Assembly: GCA_038373885.1 (NCBI GenBank)
Contig: JAWZYV010012250.1
Span: 62,001-126,000 of the forward strand
Direction: 5' to 3'
DNA: 64,000 nt
Source: Cheiracanthium punctorium
Taxonomy: Eukaryota; Arthropoda; Arachnida; Araneae; Cheiracanthiidae
Shown: in pieces, positions 13,801-27,911 of the stretch
Layout of the letters: each line of letters starts with the position of its first letter
Numbering within the stretch: position 1 is the first letter of the stretch
Program-made: the position numbers and the translations under genes
The notes under the pieces: generated by a model
Database searches by the model: none
What the model was told of the DNA's origin: nothing
What the model saw: only the letters and a program-made list of their open reading frames with translations

Positions 13801-16800
13801 ATTATGTTTTGAAAAGCAATTCACAGCCCTTCAATCTCCTAAATTTGACTTGCCCCTCTAACTTCTGATATACACATTTACTTTTGCATAGCAAGCTGCT
13901 AAATGCTCTGATTTTGCCTATGCTTTTCTAGTATTTTAACATGCTCCAGTTAACCAATTGTTTCTAGATGACTTCGTCTTTTTTATGCTATTTAAAATCA
14001 GTTATCTTTTGTATATTACGCCATATGCATAAGGCTGTCTTCAGTTATTAAAAGTTGACTCTTTGCACACAGTGTGGTAATTATAGATTGCAAAATTTGG
14101 AAATGTTTATGATTCACTAGACAGCACTACAATTAAGTTGTTCTGCATCAAAAAAATGTTCTTGCAGGTACAAGAATCTGAACATTATCTGAATTTTTGC
14201 TTATCAAAAAGTCCCAACATTTGTGATCTTCTGTAAGACCCAAAATTCAGATATTTGTGATCTTTTATGGGTCTGAAAATTTGAATGTTTTTGTTCTCAC
14301 TCATATCTGAAAATACAAGCAATTCATAGCCATTTGTAGGACTAAAACTACAAAACAACAAACATTTAGGATCCTTTGCAAGCTCAAAAATCCAAATGTG
14401 ACCACAGTCCAAAACTAGAAACATTGGGAATCTTTTAAGGGCCCAAAAATATAAACAATTGCAGCCCTTTGCACATCTGAAAATTTTGCACCTTTTGCAG
14501 GTGTAAAATGCATAATAATCTGATGAGTTAGAAAATATGAATATTCACAGCATTTTGAAGTTCTAAAAATTCAAGGCTAAAATTTGAATGCTCATTGCTT
14601 TTTGCAGACCCGAAATTCTGTAATTTGACACAATTAGTTTCACTTTTTTTTTAAAACACCTGTAAGCAACAGTAATGCTTTAAAGAGTGTCTGGTTAAAT
14701 TATGTAAGATTTGCTCTTGTCCTAAACTAGAGAATTAGGATGACAGCTTATTCAAAATCAGTTTAATGAGGAGCTTCTGTGCTTGACTGAATGAAACTGA
14801 AGTCTCTAGTCAACTGGACTGTTACTTTAATTTCTTTTTATAGATATGTGCTAATTGTACCCAAAAAACCAAACAATTGCAACCCCTTGCACTTCTGAAA
14901 ATCTGAAAATTTTGCACCTTTTGCAGGCGTAAAACATGTGATAATCTGATGAGTCAGAAAATATGAATATGCAAGGATGCTCCATGCTAGAAACTTTTCA
15001 ATCGGGATCTTTCTAGAAATACCTCAGCAAAAGTTATTAAAATGTACAGTTCTAAAAGTTATTGTCACATAAAAAACTTTTCAAATATGTCTGAATAGTT
15101 TTTTTTTTTTTTTTTTTTTATTATGTGGTAACTTTTTAAATATTTTAACTAAACCTCCGTAATGCTCAGAGAAAACTAACTATATGCTCAGAAGTAATGC
15201 TTAAAAAATGTGCCATGTTTGTAATAAATGAAATATTTCAAATAGAAAACTTCTTATTTTTAATTAAAAAGTAAAGTTAGTTTTTCTTTTTTTTAGGTTG
15301 AATTAAAAGAGCTGAAAGTATCCGAAACAGAAGATCTCTCTCTTGTCATTAAAAAAATGGCTATGAAAAATAGGTACAGTTAAATAATTTAATAAATGCT
15401 GTTTCCTTTTTCCACAACTTTTTTTAGAGAATTTGTCTGTAATAAAACAAAATTTGAACCATGAAATGATTAGTTGTTTAACTGTTTAAAGTAATTAGGT
15501 AACAATTAGTAAAAACAATACTCATTCAATGTACTACTTACCAATAAAAGAGTAAAAATCTGTCTGCTATGCTTTTTTACATTGTCTGACTTCACTTTTA
15601 ACTTCCTTGTATGTAGTAAAAGGAAGAATAGTGGTTGTGAAAAATTGTGCCGATCTGTTGCCGAGCTTGAGCGAAATATCACCAAATTAAGCACGAAAAA
15701 TGTTTCTAAACTGAACCCAGCTTAACAATATCTCTTTAATTTGCCCGAACCTTAATATTATTTAATTATTGTATCTCAATTTCAAATTAAAGGATTTTGA
15801 ATGAAATGGCATCAAAAACTTTTTATAATTTAATTGACATACAAGGAAGTCATATGGTGTCCACATTAAAGTGTTTGATTTAGCTCTTTGTTGAGTTCCT
15901 AAATTGTGCTAATTGAAATTTGTTCTTTTAATCATTATTACTGTATAATTTTTGCATCTTTTTCAGAGAAATCTTCGAAAAGAGCTTAAGAGCATTTGTG
16001 TCCTTTATACGATTTTACACTAAACATGAGTGTTCATTGCTTTTCAGAATCAAAGGTATTTATGAGTTACTTAAAGTATTTGAACTTTTATGAATTTTCG
16101 GCACTAAAAAATTGTTTTATTTATTTATCTTTCAAAGTTTTCAAAGCTTTTGGGAAGGTAAATATTGTTGCATTAATTTGTATTTTATTTTTTTAAAAAT
16201 AAAAATAATTCTTAAAGTCTATAGTTACTTTCTTTCTGTATACAAAATAATGCTTCATTTTTAACATTTGAAGCCTTTACATGGTTAATTAAGATCTAGT
16301 TGCATTTTAAATTACTGTTTTGCATGTTTTACCTTCTAATGCTTTTGTAGATATCAATTTTTTTCTTTAGAGGGATGGAGGATATTTTAAAAATGTTTTG
16401 TGTGTTCCTCTTGTCTATAAAACTAAACAGTTTTTTCTGCTATTTGTCTTTAGAATTTAATGATGTGCAAGTTTTAATCATATAAAAATGCTCAGCTGTA
16501 ATATTACATTAGTGTAATGATTAAAGTTTAATTTATTAATGAGAAAATGATATGCTTAAAAATTAGATGTTAGTTATTAATTTAATAAATACTGGAATAT
16601 TTTAATTCTGTAAAATGAGGGAGGGTCGGGAAATTGTAAATTTTTCTTTAAAAGTTAGGAGGAATTATAGTATTTGATTGAATCACTATAAATTTTCAGT
16701 CAAATTATGTATTCTTTATGATTATATTTACACTAGTACAAATCTAAAGATGATAAGTATTGAATTTTTTACTATATTATTTGATCATTTCAAATCTGTT

Positions 16801-19800
16801 ACTCGATCCCTTTAACATAGTATACATTTGTGAATTTGTTTCCTCTTTGAATGGGCATAATTATATGACACACACACACACATATGTTTATTTTATTATT
16901 TATTTACTAACAGTCAGAGAGATTATAGATGAAAATTGAGTGACAACTCCTTCAATTACTAATTATGCAGAAAAAGAATTACTTTACAATAGATAAATTA
17001 AATTATTTTTTACTTTATGTGAGTAATGTGAACAAAATGTGGGTATATTGTTGAAATTGTATGATGTAATTTATCCTTTAAAAGAGTTAGTTGGATATAA
17101 TTAGTGGCTAAAATTGCTACAGAAATATTTTAAAGCATGAAACAGTTCTAAAGAGACTGCTTCTCTAACAAACAACTTTGTGTAAAATAAGAATGCTATT
17201 ATACTTGGGAAACAAAATTTTATACTCATGCTTTTCTCTTGCTCCTGTTTTCAACAACAATTATTTGATGCGAATGATTTGTACACTAATTTTACAAATT
17301 GCAACATTGGCAGGTACAAGAAAGATGTAACATGACCTAAATAGCATGCCCTTCCTCAATGTATGTATCCTCTCTCCCCCCCCCCTCTCTCTCTCTGTGT
17401 GTGTATGAGTGTGGTTTTTGTTTTCATTTTAATTATGAACTTTTTTTGGGGGGAGGGGCCTGGGAGTGTAGATCAAATCATTGTTTCAAATCATTGTTAA
17501 CTCTGGTTTTAATTGTGTTTAAAAAGGCCTGTTAGATCTAGCCTGTTGAAGTCAGATTTAGTTTGATGTATAATGTCAATCTGGAGTATTTTAACATAAA
17601 TAATGAAAGTTGAAATTTAAAATGTGTAAGTTTTGTTATGATGTTCAGTAATAAATGGGTTTACATCTTCATGGGGGAAAAAAAAAAAAAAAAAATTAAA
17701 CATGTGTATATGTACTAGCTGATACCTGTTTTCCATAGGGGATGAAGCAGACATTTTCTATCACATATAATTAAAGTTTATTCAGTTGGAGCTGAACTAC
17801 CATGTGGTTTCATTCGTAACATGACATCATGATAGCTGATCTAAATTGAAATAAATATATGTATTTATATTTTTGCTTTAAAACTGTAACAGAGAAGTTA
17901 TTTTTTATTGACTTTTTATTGTTTCTTTCTTTCTTTTTTTTAAAGATCTGGACTTTGAAAAACTAGCGCATTGTTATGCTTTGTTAAAACTTCCCAAAAT
18001 GCCAGAACTACGAAAAAAAGATGTGAAAAACTTTATTGCAGAGGATATAAATTTTGAAGAAATTCCTTATCTGTAAGTTTTACTATCAAATACTTTTCTT
18101 TTAATAATATAAATTTTTAAATACTGCATTACAAATTTTAATGTAAGTTTAGCAAGCAGAATGTCTTTATTTTTCTCTTCTGTAAAATTAAAAACTCTTT
18201 AATTATTAATTTATGATGATATGTGTACTCAGTCATGGTGACTAGAGATCAGGGAACTTATTGATCTGGAAAAGTAGGGAATTATGTAAATATACACAAA
18301 AATCAGGAACTTGCCATTTTTGACCCTTCATCAGAACTGTTTTATCGCCAAACAGGTAATTTATAGTCACTAGTGAACGCCATTGTTTGCATGGAAGCAG
18401 AATCTCATCAAGTGTGCATTCATAGCAAGCTTTTTGAGAAAAAAAAATGTACCAGTCTTGATTTTATTTTACCTCACTCACCAGTTTTCAACTAAAATTT
18501 ATGAACCAACATTTCTTGAATATTGTGCAATGTTGTAATTTTCTTTCTTTATTTTATTCACCTATTGCAAAAGCCCATTTTGCAAGAGTGATTCATACAT
18601 GGAAGAATATCGTATGTATATAATTAGTTAAGAAAATTTTACAAAGATAGTCAGGGAAATCAGGAAACTTTTTTTTGCCCAGTTTCTGTAGCTACTCTCA
18701 TTTATGTCAAGTTTATAGTCCAGACATGATTTTATTGCATACTTATAAAATTTTATAATGAAAAACAACCTTTTCTTTAAATAAAGCAATATTTTATCTG
18801 TACTCTTATATTTTTGCCTCTAGTGAAAAAATTAGTAAGATCCTTTCTATTAATTTTTTTAATATTTCTTTTTCAAAAGTTCAGTAACATTCAACTGTGA
18901 AGCATACTGATGTAATTTGCAAGGTGGTAATTTTAGATTAAATCAACTATCAAAAAGTTGTTACATGAAATGTTTAGTATGGCCAAGTTAAGAGTCTGTA
19001 ATATCTGTGTAGTTTTCTTGTTCCAAAATTATTTGTATTGCAAAACTTTGATGTCAAAAAAAAAAAAATAATAATAAAAAAAATTTGGATTTTTTTTTTT
19101 TTTAAAGTCAGGAGTGTAATTGCGCTACTGAAATTCTCTTCACAGCTTGCTGGTTAATGTCTGTCAAAAAGCATCTATATTTCTCTTGTTGATCTTCAAG
19201 CAAGAAAACTTTGACAAATATATGTAGACCCAAATATAAAAAGCATTTTCCCAGCAAATTTCTTTGCACATGAAAATTTTTAAGCAGACAATGATTTATA
19301 AATTTCAGCTGAAGGCACATTAAACATTTATTTCACACTGTGATCTGATTGCATGTCAGTAAGTTCAAGCTGCAGCTCCTCAGGCGTGTTAGTATCAATT
19401 ATGATGAGATAAGATAGCAAACTGAATTTAGACTCCATTTTCTGAAAGTACAGAAATCTTTTTGTGACATTGTCCTCTAAACTTTGCTGATAATACCTAA
19501 TCTTAACAGAAACCATTCCTGGCACTTTCTGTTTTCCTAACAAAGGAAAATGACAAAAATTGCCTTCATGTGCTGGCCTTGGAAAATAGACCTAATTTTG
19601 CTTTGAACGATTTTACATGCTTCCAAATTCCTTGTGCAAACAACCTTTTTCTAAGCCGTGTCACATTCAGTTCATTTCTCATAGATATCAGCCGAAAACA
19701 TCATCTCATGCTTCAATTAATCACATCCTATTTTTGTAACAAAATGATATATCTTCTTCATGTCCAGAAATAAAAGAATTTCTCTCTGCAAGGCCCAGAC

Positions 19801-22800
19801 TCTTTTTATCACTTTGCACAGTCTCAAAAACCTCACACTGTAGTGGTAAGTCACATCTTCATACTCTACCTCCACAATTTCAAGGAAGGATTTGAATTGT
19901 CAATGGTGGAGTACCCTTTCTCTGTTTGTGTTTATTTCACTGACAATAGAATTTATCACAGGACCTAAGTCCAGTGCAGCTTTACAAAGATGTTCCTGAT
20001 GCAAAATGCAGAAAAAAAAAATCTCTGTCTATGTCTTGCTCTTATAATTTGTTTTTTAACCATGCCTACATTTTTTCCAGAAACTTCTGCCCCATTGTTG
20101 CAATGCTTTCCATTACAACAGATTACCCTGAGCTAATTGCTCCAAGACAGGTCACTTTTTTTTTTTCACACAATTTACAACACACTCAAATAATAAGTCC
20201 TGACCAATGGTTCTACCTTTTTTGGATTCTAGACCAAGTAATTCCTTTGTGATGTTGAAATTTCCATTAATTCCAAGGAGAAAGATAAATAACTCTACAG
20301 TGTTCTTCGTTGTGTGTGCTCTGTTACAGTGCCAAAAAGAAAACCAAACAAAATAATTTCTCACATCTTCTGCTCTGTGAGTTTGTAAATGAGTCATTGC
20401 GCCGCAATATAATCCTTATTGACAGACTTTCAAATTTGTTTCTCTACCATACACTGCTTGATGAATTCCATCTGAAAAAGTCATTGCATTTATCGAGTTG
20501 TAGCCTACAATGACACTTGCTTCTGTAGTGCTATTTTGAAGTGTTGATTACTTTGTAAATAATGTTTGTTGCTTCTTCAGCTTTTTCACACACTCTATAG
20601 ATTTTATTTTGCATTCTTCCTCGGAAAGTTTGCAGTCAAATTCTCTTTCTCGTTTTAGACTGTACTCTTTAAATACCACTAATATTTCATGACCCAATAA
20701 ACACACTGCTTTATTCCTTGTATTACAAAAGAAATATTTGTTTGTCCATTTTTCATCACAGGCAGCTAAAATCTACTAGTGCCCAGCATTGCTCTCTGGT
20801 TGAGTGAATCATCAACAGGGTTTTGCACAGAAATTCTGTTGTAGTCTACTGTTTGTCATAGAAGCTTAATATTGTTCTAGAATTTGGTGTCTTTCAGTTT
20901 ATTTTCTCCTTCCAGTATTTGAAACTATGGTTGTCTTTTTAATAAAACAAGGGAAGGAAATTGATTAGAGAAGAATAGCGTGTGTTAAAGATCAAAATAA
21001 GTAACTTTCTATTTAATTACAAGTATAATAATTATGTATGCAAAGGGAAAGTGTCCTGCATTAGAAAGTAGAAAATTTTTAGAAAATTAATTTTTCTTAT
21101 TTATTTATTTTATGTATATTTTATTTCAGTGATAAAAATCGAGAGAAGCAAAGATTGTTAAAATTGAAAGAATTCAAAGAAAATCCTGAACTTCATAAAA
21201 AGATTTTTAATAAAAAGGTAGTTTTATTTTAACAGTATCATATATAATACAAATATTTTTTAATTAAAAATTACGTATTATAACTGTCCAGATTTTTTGT
21301 TGTTGTTGTTGAGTTAGTGGTTTCAAAAAGTGGTACAGTCATTATTTGCCCATGCATTTTGTTTTTCTTTCCCAAGCTGACAGAATTTTTATTAAAAGTT
21401 ACTTTATCATTTGATATTTTATAAAAAATTTGGCTCAGAGGCAGTTTTTATGTGTTATATAAAGTAATATGTTGCTTTATTAAAAAATATCAACTTATTT
21501 TTTAAATGTTTTTTACAAAGTTGCCAAGCATTGCTAAATTTGTGACTTCTTTACATTTGAATTACCATAACAGCTTTCCAAAGTACTTAAAAAGCTGTAA
21601 TATTCATCATCTTAGTTTTTATGAATAAGATAAACGATATTATATTGCGATATATACATTCATAGTTTAAGTTTTAAAGCAAGCATTTAAATTATAATGT
21701 GTTTGTTTTAATTTTGTAAATTATCTAAATGTATTCTAAAAGTTTGGAATGGATGAATGTGATTTCATAACAGAAATTTTTTAATGTCTTCTTTTAAAAT
21801 TCAGAATTATGTTTAAATTTTAATTAGTCATTCCATGTATTTAAAAAAAATAACCTCTTCACCATTTTATACTCTGATTAAATTTGAAATTTTTTATACA
21901 GAATTAAAGAATTATTGATAATATTTCTAAATATTTTGAAAAATTTGCCATGCAAAACTGCTGAAATTTAGATAAATGACTATAAATTACCATAATAGCT
22001 GTTCTAATAAAGTTAGATAAATTAAATGGGAAAAAGTTTCCAGTGTTTTTCATACCCTGTCTTGTAGTATGCGTCATAATTGTATTCTCAGATATAAATT
22101 TCCAATTTCAAGGGGAAAATTTATTATTCATTTCTCCACAAAAAGAAAAAAAAAAGAGTCTAAAGGGGCTGCAGCTTCTAAAGAAAATTCTTGAATTTTG
22201 CTCCAATTAGTATATTAATTTCTAGGAATTTCCATACAGTCTTCTGTTTAAAAATATAAGAGTTATTTTTGGCCTTTAAGTGTTTTTATATTTTGCATAG
22301 TCTGAATTTTTAAATTATACAGCATCATTATAAACTATTTTGTAATTTTTTAATAAATTGAAAAATATTTTTTATTTAAAAAAAAATGTCTTTTAATATT
22401 CAAGCTATAGTTTTTTTTTTAAGTACAGTAAAGCATCGTTTATACATCTTTCAAGGGACTGACGTAAAATGACGTATAAATGAAACAATAATAAACAACT
22501 TAGATTAATACAGGTTTAATGCTACTATTGCAAATTTATATGTAAATATAGTAATTTCAATGTATTTTTAAAGTACTATTAATAAATTGCTTCATAATAT
22601 TTTGATTCTGAAAATAATAATTTTAAAATAGTAACGCATTTATTATGAAAATCTGGAGTGACTCCATTCTACTTTCCGAACACTTACGATTAAGATCATT
22701 ATCAAGCATTTAAATAAATTTTAATCGATGAATAATTCAAATATATATACCAAATTGAAGCTCAATCGAATGCACCGTTTAAACGCTAGCGCAATTTCAA

Positions 22801-25800
22801 GAATTTCGTCCCATAGGCCGTAATGTAAAAGAAATCTTTGTCGTAGCCCTGTAGAAAAACAATAAGTCCTATACACACCAAAATCAATACAGGTCTTGCG
22901 ACGGTGGTTTATAATATATATACCCAATTTGGGCTCAATCGAATGTACCGTTTAAACGATAGCGCATTTTCCAGAATTTTCCCCCATTGGCCATAATGTA
23001 AAAGAAATTTTTGTCGTAGCCCTGTAGAAAAAGTATAAGTCCTATACACATCAAAATCAATACTGGTCTTACGATGGTGGTTTATAACATCTATACCTAA
23101 TTTGAGCTCAATCGAATGCACTGTTTAAACGCTAGCGCACTTTCCAGAATTTCCCCCCATAGGCCATAATGTAAAAGAAATCTTTGTCGTAGCCCTGTAG
23201 AAAAGCTATAAGTCCTATACACACTAAAATCAATACCGGTCTTGCGACAGTGGTTTATAACATATATACCCAATTTGAGCTCAATCGCATGCCCCGTTCA
23301 GGAGCTATCGTGTTCACTCACATACACACACACACACATACATACATACATCTCGTAAAAATAGCATAAATGAATTCAGAAGACCTCAAAACGTATAAAT
23401 ACACCAAAATCTCGAATTCGAATTTTTTCATGATTACAATACTTTCCTTACATGGTACATGTTCAGAAAGTAAAAATGAAACAAATCATACCTTTATTAC
23501 ACTACATCTTGAATAATCATTGCATATCTTGAATATTAATTTGTTTAATCAATCAATTATGATGCGATTTATTTGCATTCAGATGCTGAATTTAAAAAAA
23601 AAAATCTTTGATCGTCGTCTGACGTGCTGATTGTTTTTGAGTATCTATTAGAGCATTATGAATCGAATTCAGCTCATGAAACGCTTTTTCACTTGTATTC
23701 TGATTAAAAAAAAGTAAGTTCTAAGCTTTTCAATGGAGTCGATTGGGTCTTTAAATGAAGGTGGACTCACTTCTTCACATTCTTCTTCATCATGACTTAA
23801 ATTAGCAACCAATAATTTGTCGTTTATTAAATCATCAATTGTGCATAATTCCGAAGACATGACATCAATATCACAGTTAACATACTCCTTGAAAGTAATC
23901 TCTGCTCTCAAACAATTTCAGTACTCTTCATTGATGATCACAGTTTCATCATCGCTTTCATCGATATAATTTTCATCATTATTATTTCATTCATTTAATT
24001 TGGATCTAGAAACCCTCCTTTAATAAAACAATTCTTGATTGTTTCAGATTTGACGCGATTGCATGCTAGGGAAATCATATTTATTGCCTAAAGTACGTTT
24101 ATCTTTTCGGGGATATTTCCTGTTGTGATGTTTTGGAGAGCATGTTGAATTAACCTCTTTCTGTAGTAAACTTGGAAGTTTTTTATAATTCCGAGGTCTA
24201 GGATTTGCAGTTTGCTCGTACAATTTGCTGGAAAGAAAACCACTTTTACATTTTCCAAAAAATTAGTGTCTTGGGCATGGGCAGTACACTGATCCATAAA
24301 GAGCAAAATTTTAAGATTTTGTTTTTTCATTTCCTTATCCGTTTTTTTTTTTTTTTTTTTTTTTTGAGCCACTCAGTAAAAATTGTAGTAATCATCCAAG
24401 CTTTGGTGTTGGCTTCATAACACAGTGGCAATGTTTTAACGTTGACCGTAACGTTTTAACGTAACCAAGATGTTTTAACATTGTTAAAACATCTTGGTTT
24501 TCGTGATTTCTCTATGACGAGAGGAGTCCTCTTATCACTACCATCAGCATTTGTACACTGTAAAACTGTGAGGCGATCTTTAGAATTCTTTCCACCATTG
24601 CAGTTGTCACCTTTAAAAGCAAGAGTTCTTGTAGGCATGAGATGATAAAAGAGGCCACTTTCATCAACATTGTAAATGTCCCTTTGCTTGTACCCATCAA
24701 TTTTGTTTGGCAAATTTTTGAGCCATTCATTAACTTTTTCTGCTGGCACATCCTTTGACTCTCCGCTTATCACTTGGCTTGAAATTCCATATCGCATTTT
24801 AAACTTATGAAGCCATCCAGTTGATAAACATGTATCGCTTACATTCAGTTTCAAGGCAATTTCTCTTGCTTTATCCATAAGCATGGGTTCACTCACAGGA
24901 ATGCTTGACGCACGACATTGTGTAAAAAACTTCATTAAAATGTTCTCTACTTCAGGAAATTTGCCTTGTACACGCAATTTTTTAGAAGCGGAATTTCCAC
25001 AAGCAGCTGCCTTGTCCTCATTTTTTTTTTTTTTTTTCTATCATACACAATTGTTTTTAAAGTTGAAACAGGGATATCCAATTTTTTTGCTAATTCAACT
25101 TTAGTAAATCCTGGGCTCTTGTCAAATTCCTTTAAAATTTCAATTTTATTTTTCAGCGAGAGTGCTTTACGTTTTCGAGACATTTTACGTTTTAAAGAAA
25201 TAAACAGGACAAAAATAGAGATAAAACGTGGACTGAAACTCGAAAATGATGCCTCTATGAGGGCTCTGAAATTATGGTGTGTGGCCGGAAGAGGAGAGTA
25301 CAGGGATTCCAGAAAAAAGTTGCCAACCTTGGCGACAATTCCCCATTTGCTAACTGGTGAGAATTGGTGGACATGGGGGCTCACTCTTCCCCCTCAGTAA
25401 ATTTTATCGCCTCAAGTGCGTGCTAAGGGGCCAATTGTGTGGACCTAATTTGGTTTTTCTCCTCTTCCGAGAAGGAATCTGTTACCAAATCTTCCGAAAC
25501 TACGTGACTCATAAGCAATGATTTCAGAGCCGGACAGACCAGTTTTCTGAGCTGTCCCCTAAATGTCCTCTCATTGTTAGTTTTCCATCAGCCAAAGAAT
25601 GCAGATTGTCAACCCTCTAAAACCCTTTATTTGACTTATCAACCGAAGGGGGAAATAATAGCAGAGACAGAAAATTTCCGAATTTTTGGGAAGGTGGAAA
25701 AAGACGTATAACTGATATTGTGCGTCGTATAAACAAAGCATTTTTATAAGCAATTTAATAGGAATGAAAGGGGAATACATGAAAACGACGTATAAATGTA

Positions 25801-27877
25801 AAAGTCGTATAAATGAGAAACGTATAAACGGTGCTTTACTGTAAAATACTAATATATTTTATAAGACTATTTTTTGTAGTCTTTTGTGCAGACTACACTT
25901 ATGAATTAGGCTATTATTATGAATCATTTAAATGCTGTATTCAATCAAGCCTTGCTTATCTGACATAAATGGGTCAGCAGAGCTCTGGATAATCAAAAAT
26001 GTCTGGTAATAGGAAGGCCTATTAAATGCCAATTTGTGTCACATTTTTTTTACATTACAAAGCTAATAATTATGTTTTGCTACAAATCAACAGAAAATAT
26101 TAACAAGGAAAAAAAAATTGCAAGATAATCTGAAGTCAATCCTGTGATAATTTAAAAAAATCAATCAATCATAATCTGCTTTTCTACTATTAAAGGATGT
26201 TGAATGTTGGATAAGCAAGACTCTACTATTAAACCAGGTGTTTCTAAATTCATCAGTCACGGTACCCTCAACATAATTTGAATTTTCCCACGGCATCGGC
26301 ATCATACAATATCTGCTGTATACTATTGTTTTATATATATATTCACTTTATATTTGTACAACAGATTAAAGAAGTAAAGTAGCAAAGTAATAAGAACATA
26401 AAGATACTTAATACAATTAGAATTTAAAATTCAAGCATGGACTTTAATGAAATCATGGTGGCTTCATGGTGCCCCTTGCCTCTTTGAGCAGCACCCTGCC
26501 ACTTTGCAAACTGCGTTCCGTTGGTTTAAAAATCTATAAAAAATTTATTGTGATGATGTAATTGTTAAATGAGTGGTATGCTATTTATATGTACAGTGTA
26601 CTTAATAAATCAATCAATAATAAATTCAATGGAAACCCCTTACTATGTGAAGAGTGGTATAGTGAAGGGGATAAAGAAATAAATAACTGAGCAATATTTT
26701 GATTCCAGTTATCTCAGAAATAAGCTGTTCAGATCTATGTTTATTGTTTGTTACATTTCTATAAAGCTCTTAACTTTTTAAGTAGTCATCAAATATATTT
26801 AATTGTGGCTTAACTTTACAATTGACTTAACTTTACAATTTTAAAAATTCTAATTCAAACTATTATTTTTCTATTTGCTCAATTGTTTTGTTGAGCCTCA
26901 GTTACCCCAGATATAAAATTTAATTGCTGCATGGGGGAAATGAGTAAGTTTTCAAATGGTGACAGCATCAATGTTGTGACCATCAACACAAAGTTACTTG
27001 TTCATTTTTAAGTTCACGTTTACAGTTAATAAAGCTTGATCATTCTTTTCCTGATTGACATAATTTTTGTTTAACTTTTTTAAACTGAAATCTTGTTGGA
27101 GGTATCTGTAGTCCATCAAACTTCTCTTCATTGTCCGCATTAAGCTTTCAAAACTTGGATTCTATATTAATATGTAAATGACCCCTTAAGATGAAAAGTA
27201 CTACGCACAATAACAGAGTAGATTTATCAGAGTAAAAAGTTAACCATCAGAACTCTATAAACTCCTTTTGGTTTAAATTTTAATTAAGCATTGTCAATCT
27301 CAACAAGTAGTAATTAAGTAAGTAAATGCATAAACAGTTAGCAATTGTCTTCTTAATTTCATCTTAATAATAAATAGAAGTTTAGTAATGAAACTGGATT
27401 GATTAACTTGATTGTATTATGCCACCACCTCTGTGATAAACTGAATCGGATCAATGATTCTAACTCATAACATTCGTCCCAGTAGATCCCAGTTCTCTAG
27501 TGTTGAATTTTTTATATTGCTTAAGGTTAATTGTGTCGTTGGCCTCTGTGTATGAATGTAATATGTTGCATATAAAACATCATTATCTTGGTAATTTAAC
27601 GGGATTTGTTCATTTTATAGGGCTGCATTTTTCAGATATATTTATAGACAAAATTTTATAACACTGTTTTATAGACAAAACTGCATATAACAGGCTGTCC
27701 ACCGGTGACTAAAAAGGTGATTTTTTTGAATAAAAAACATTATTTTCATGCTATTTTCAAGCTTTTAGATACTTATACCTTACTCTAGACAACTATTTGA
27801 AAATCAGATTTCAGTTTTTGTCAGTTTCCTTTTCTTTTAAAAGTTGCGATTGGTCATTTATGAAACATTACAAACTG

Positions 27878-27911
<34 letters not shown>

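Larger units (their letters stand above)
22426..25841 (-). mobile_element. Tigger (pogo-type) DNA transposon, 3.4 kb, TA duplication
   Basis: Begins CAGTAAAGCATCGTTTATAC and ends so that the reverse reads CAGTAAAGCACCGTTTATAC, 19 of 20 identical. TA flanks both sides (22424-22425 and 25842-25843), the target of pogo/Tigger elements. It holds a broken transposase on the - strand and a younger MITE (22672-23470). It lies wholly in the helicase intron between exons J and K. The same end sequence bounds a second element at 41237-43433. Confidence 0.9.

Noticed and set aside
22755..23310. Regular 173-bp repeats that might be read as a CRISPR array
   Set aside because: The whole unit repeats without unique spacers, and the context is a eukaryotic intron with transposons. 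It is a tandem repeat in a MITE.
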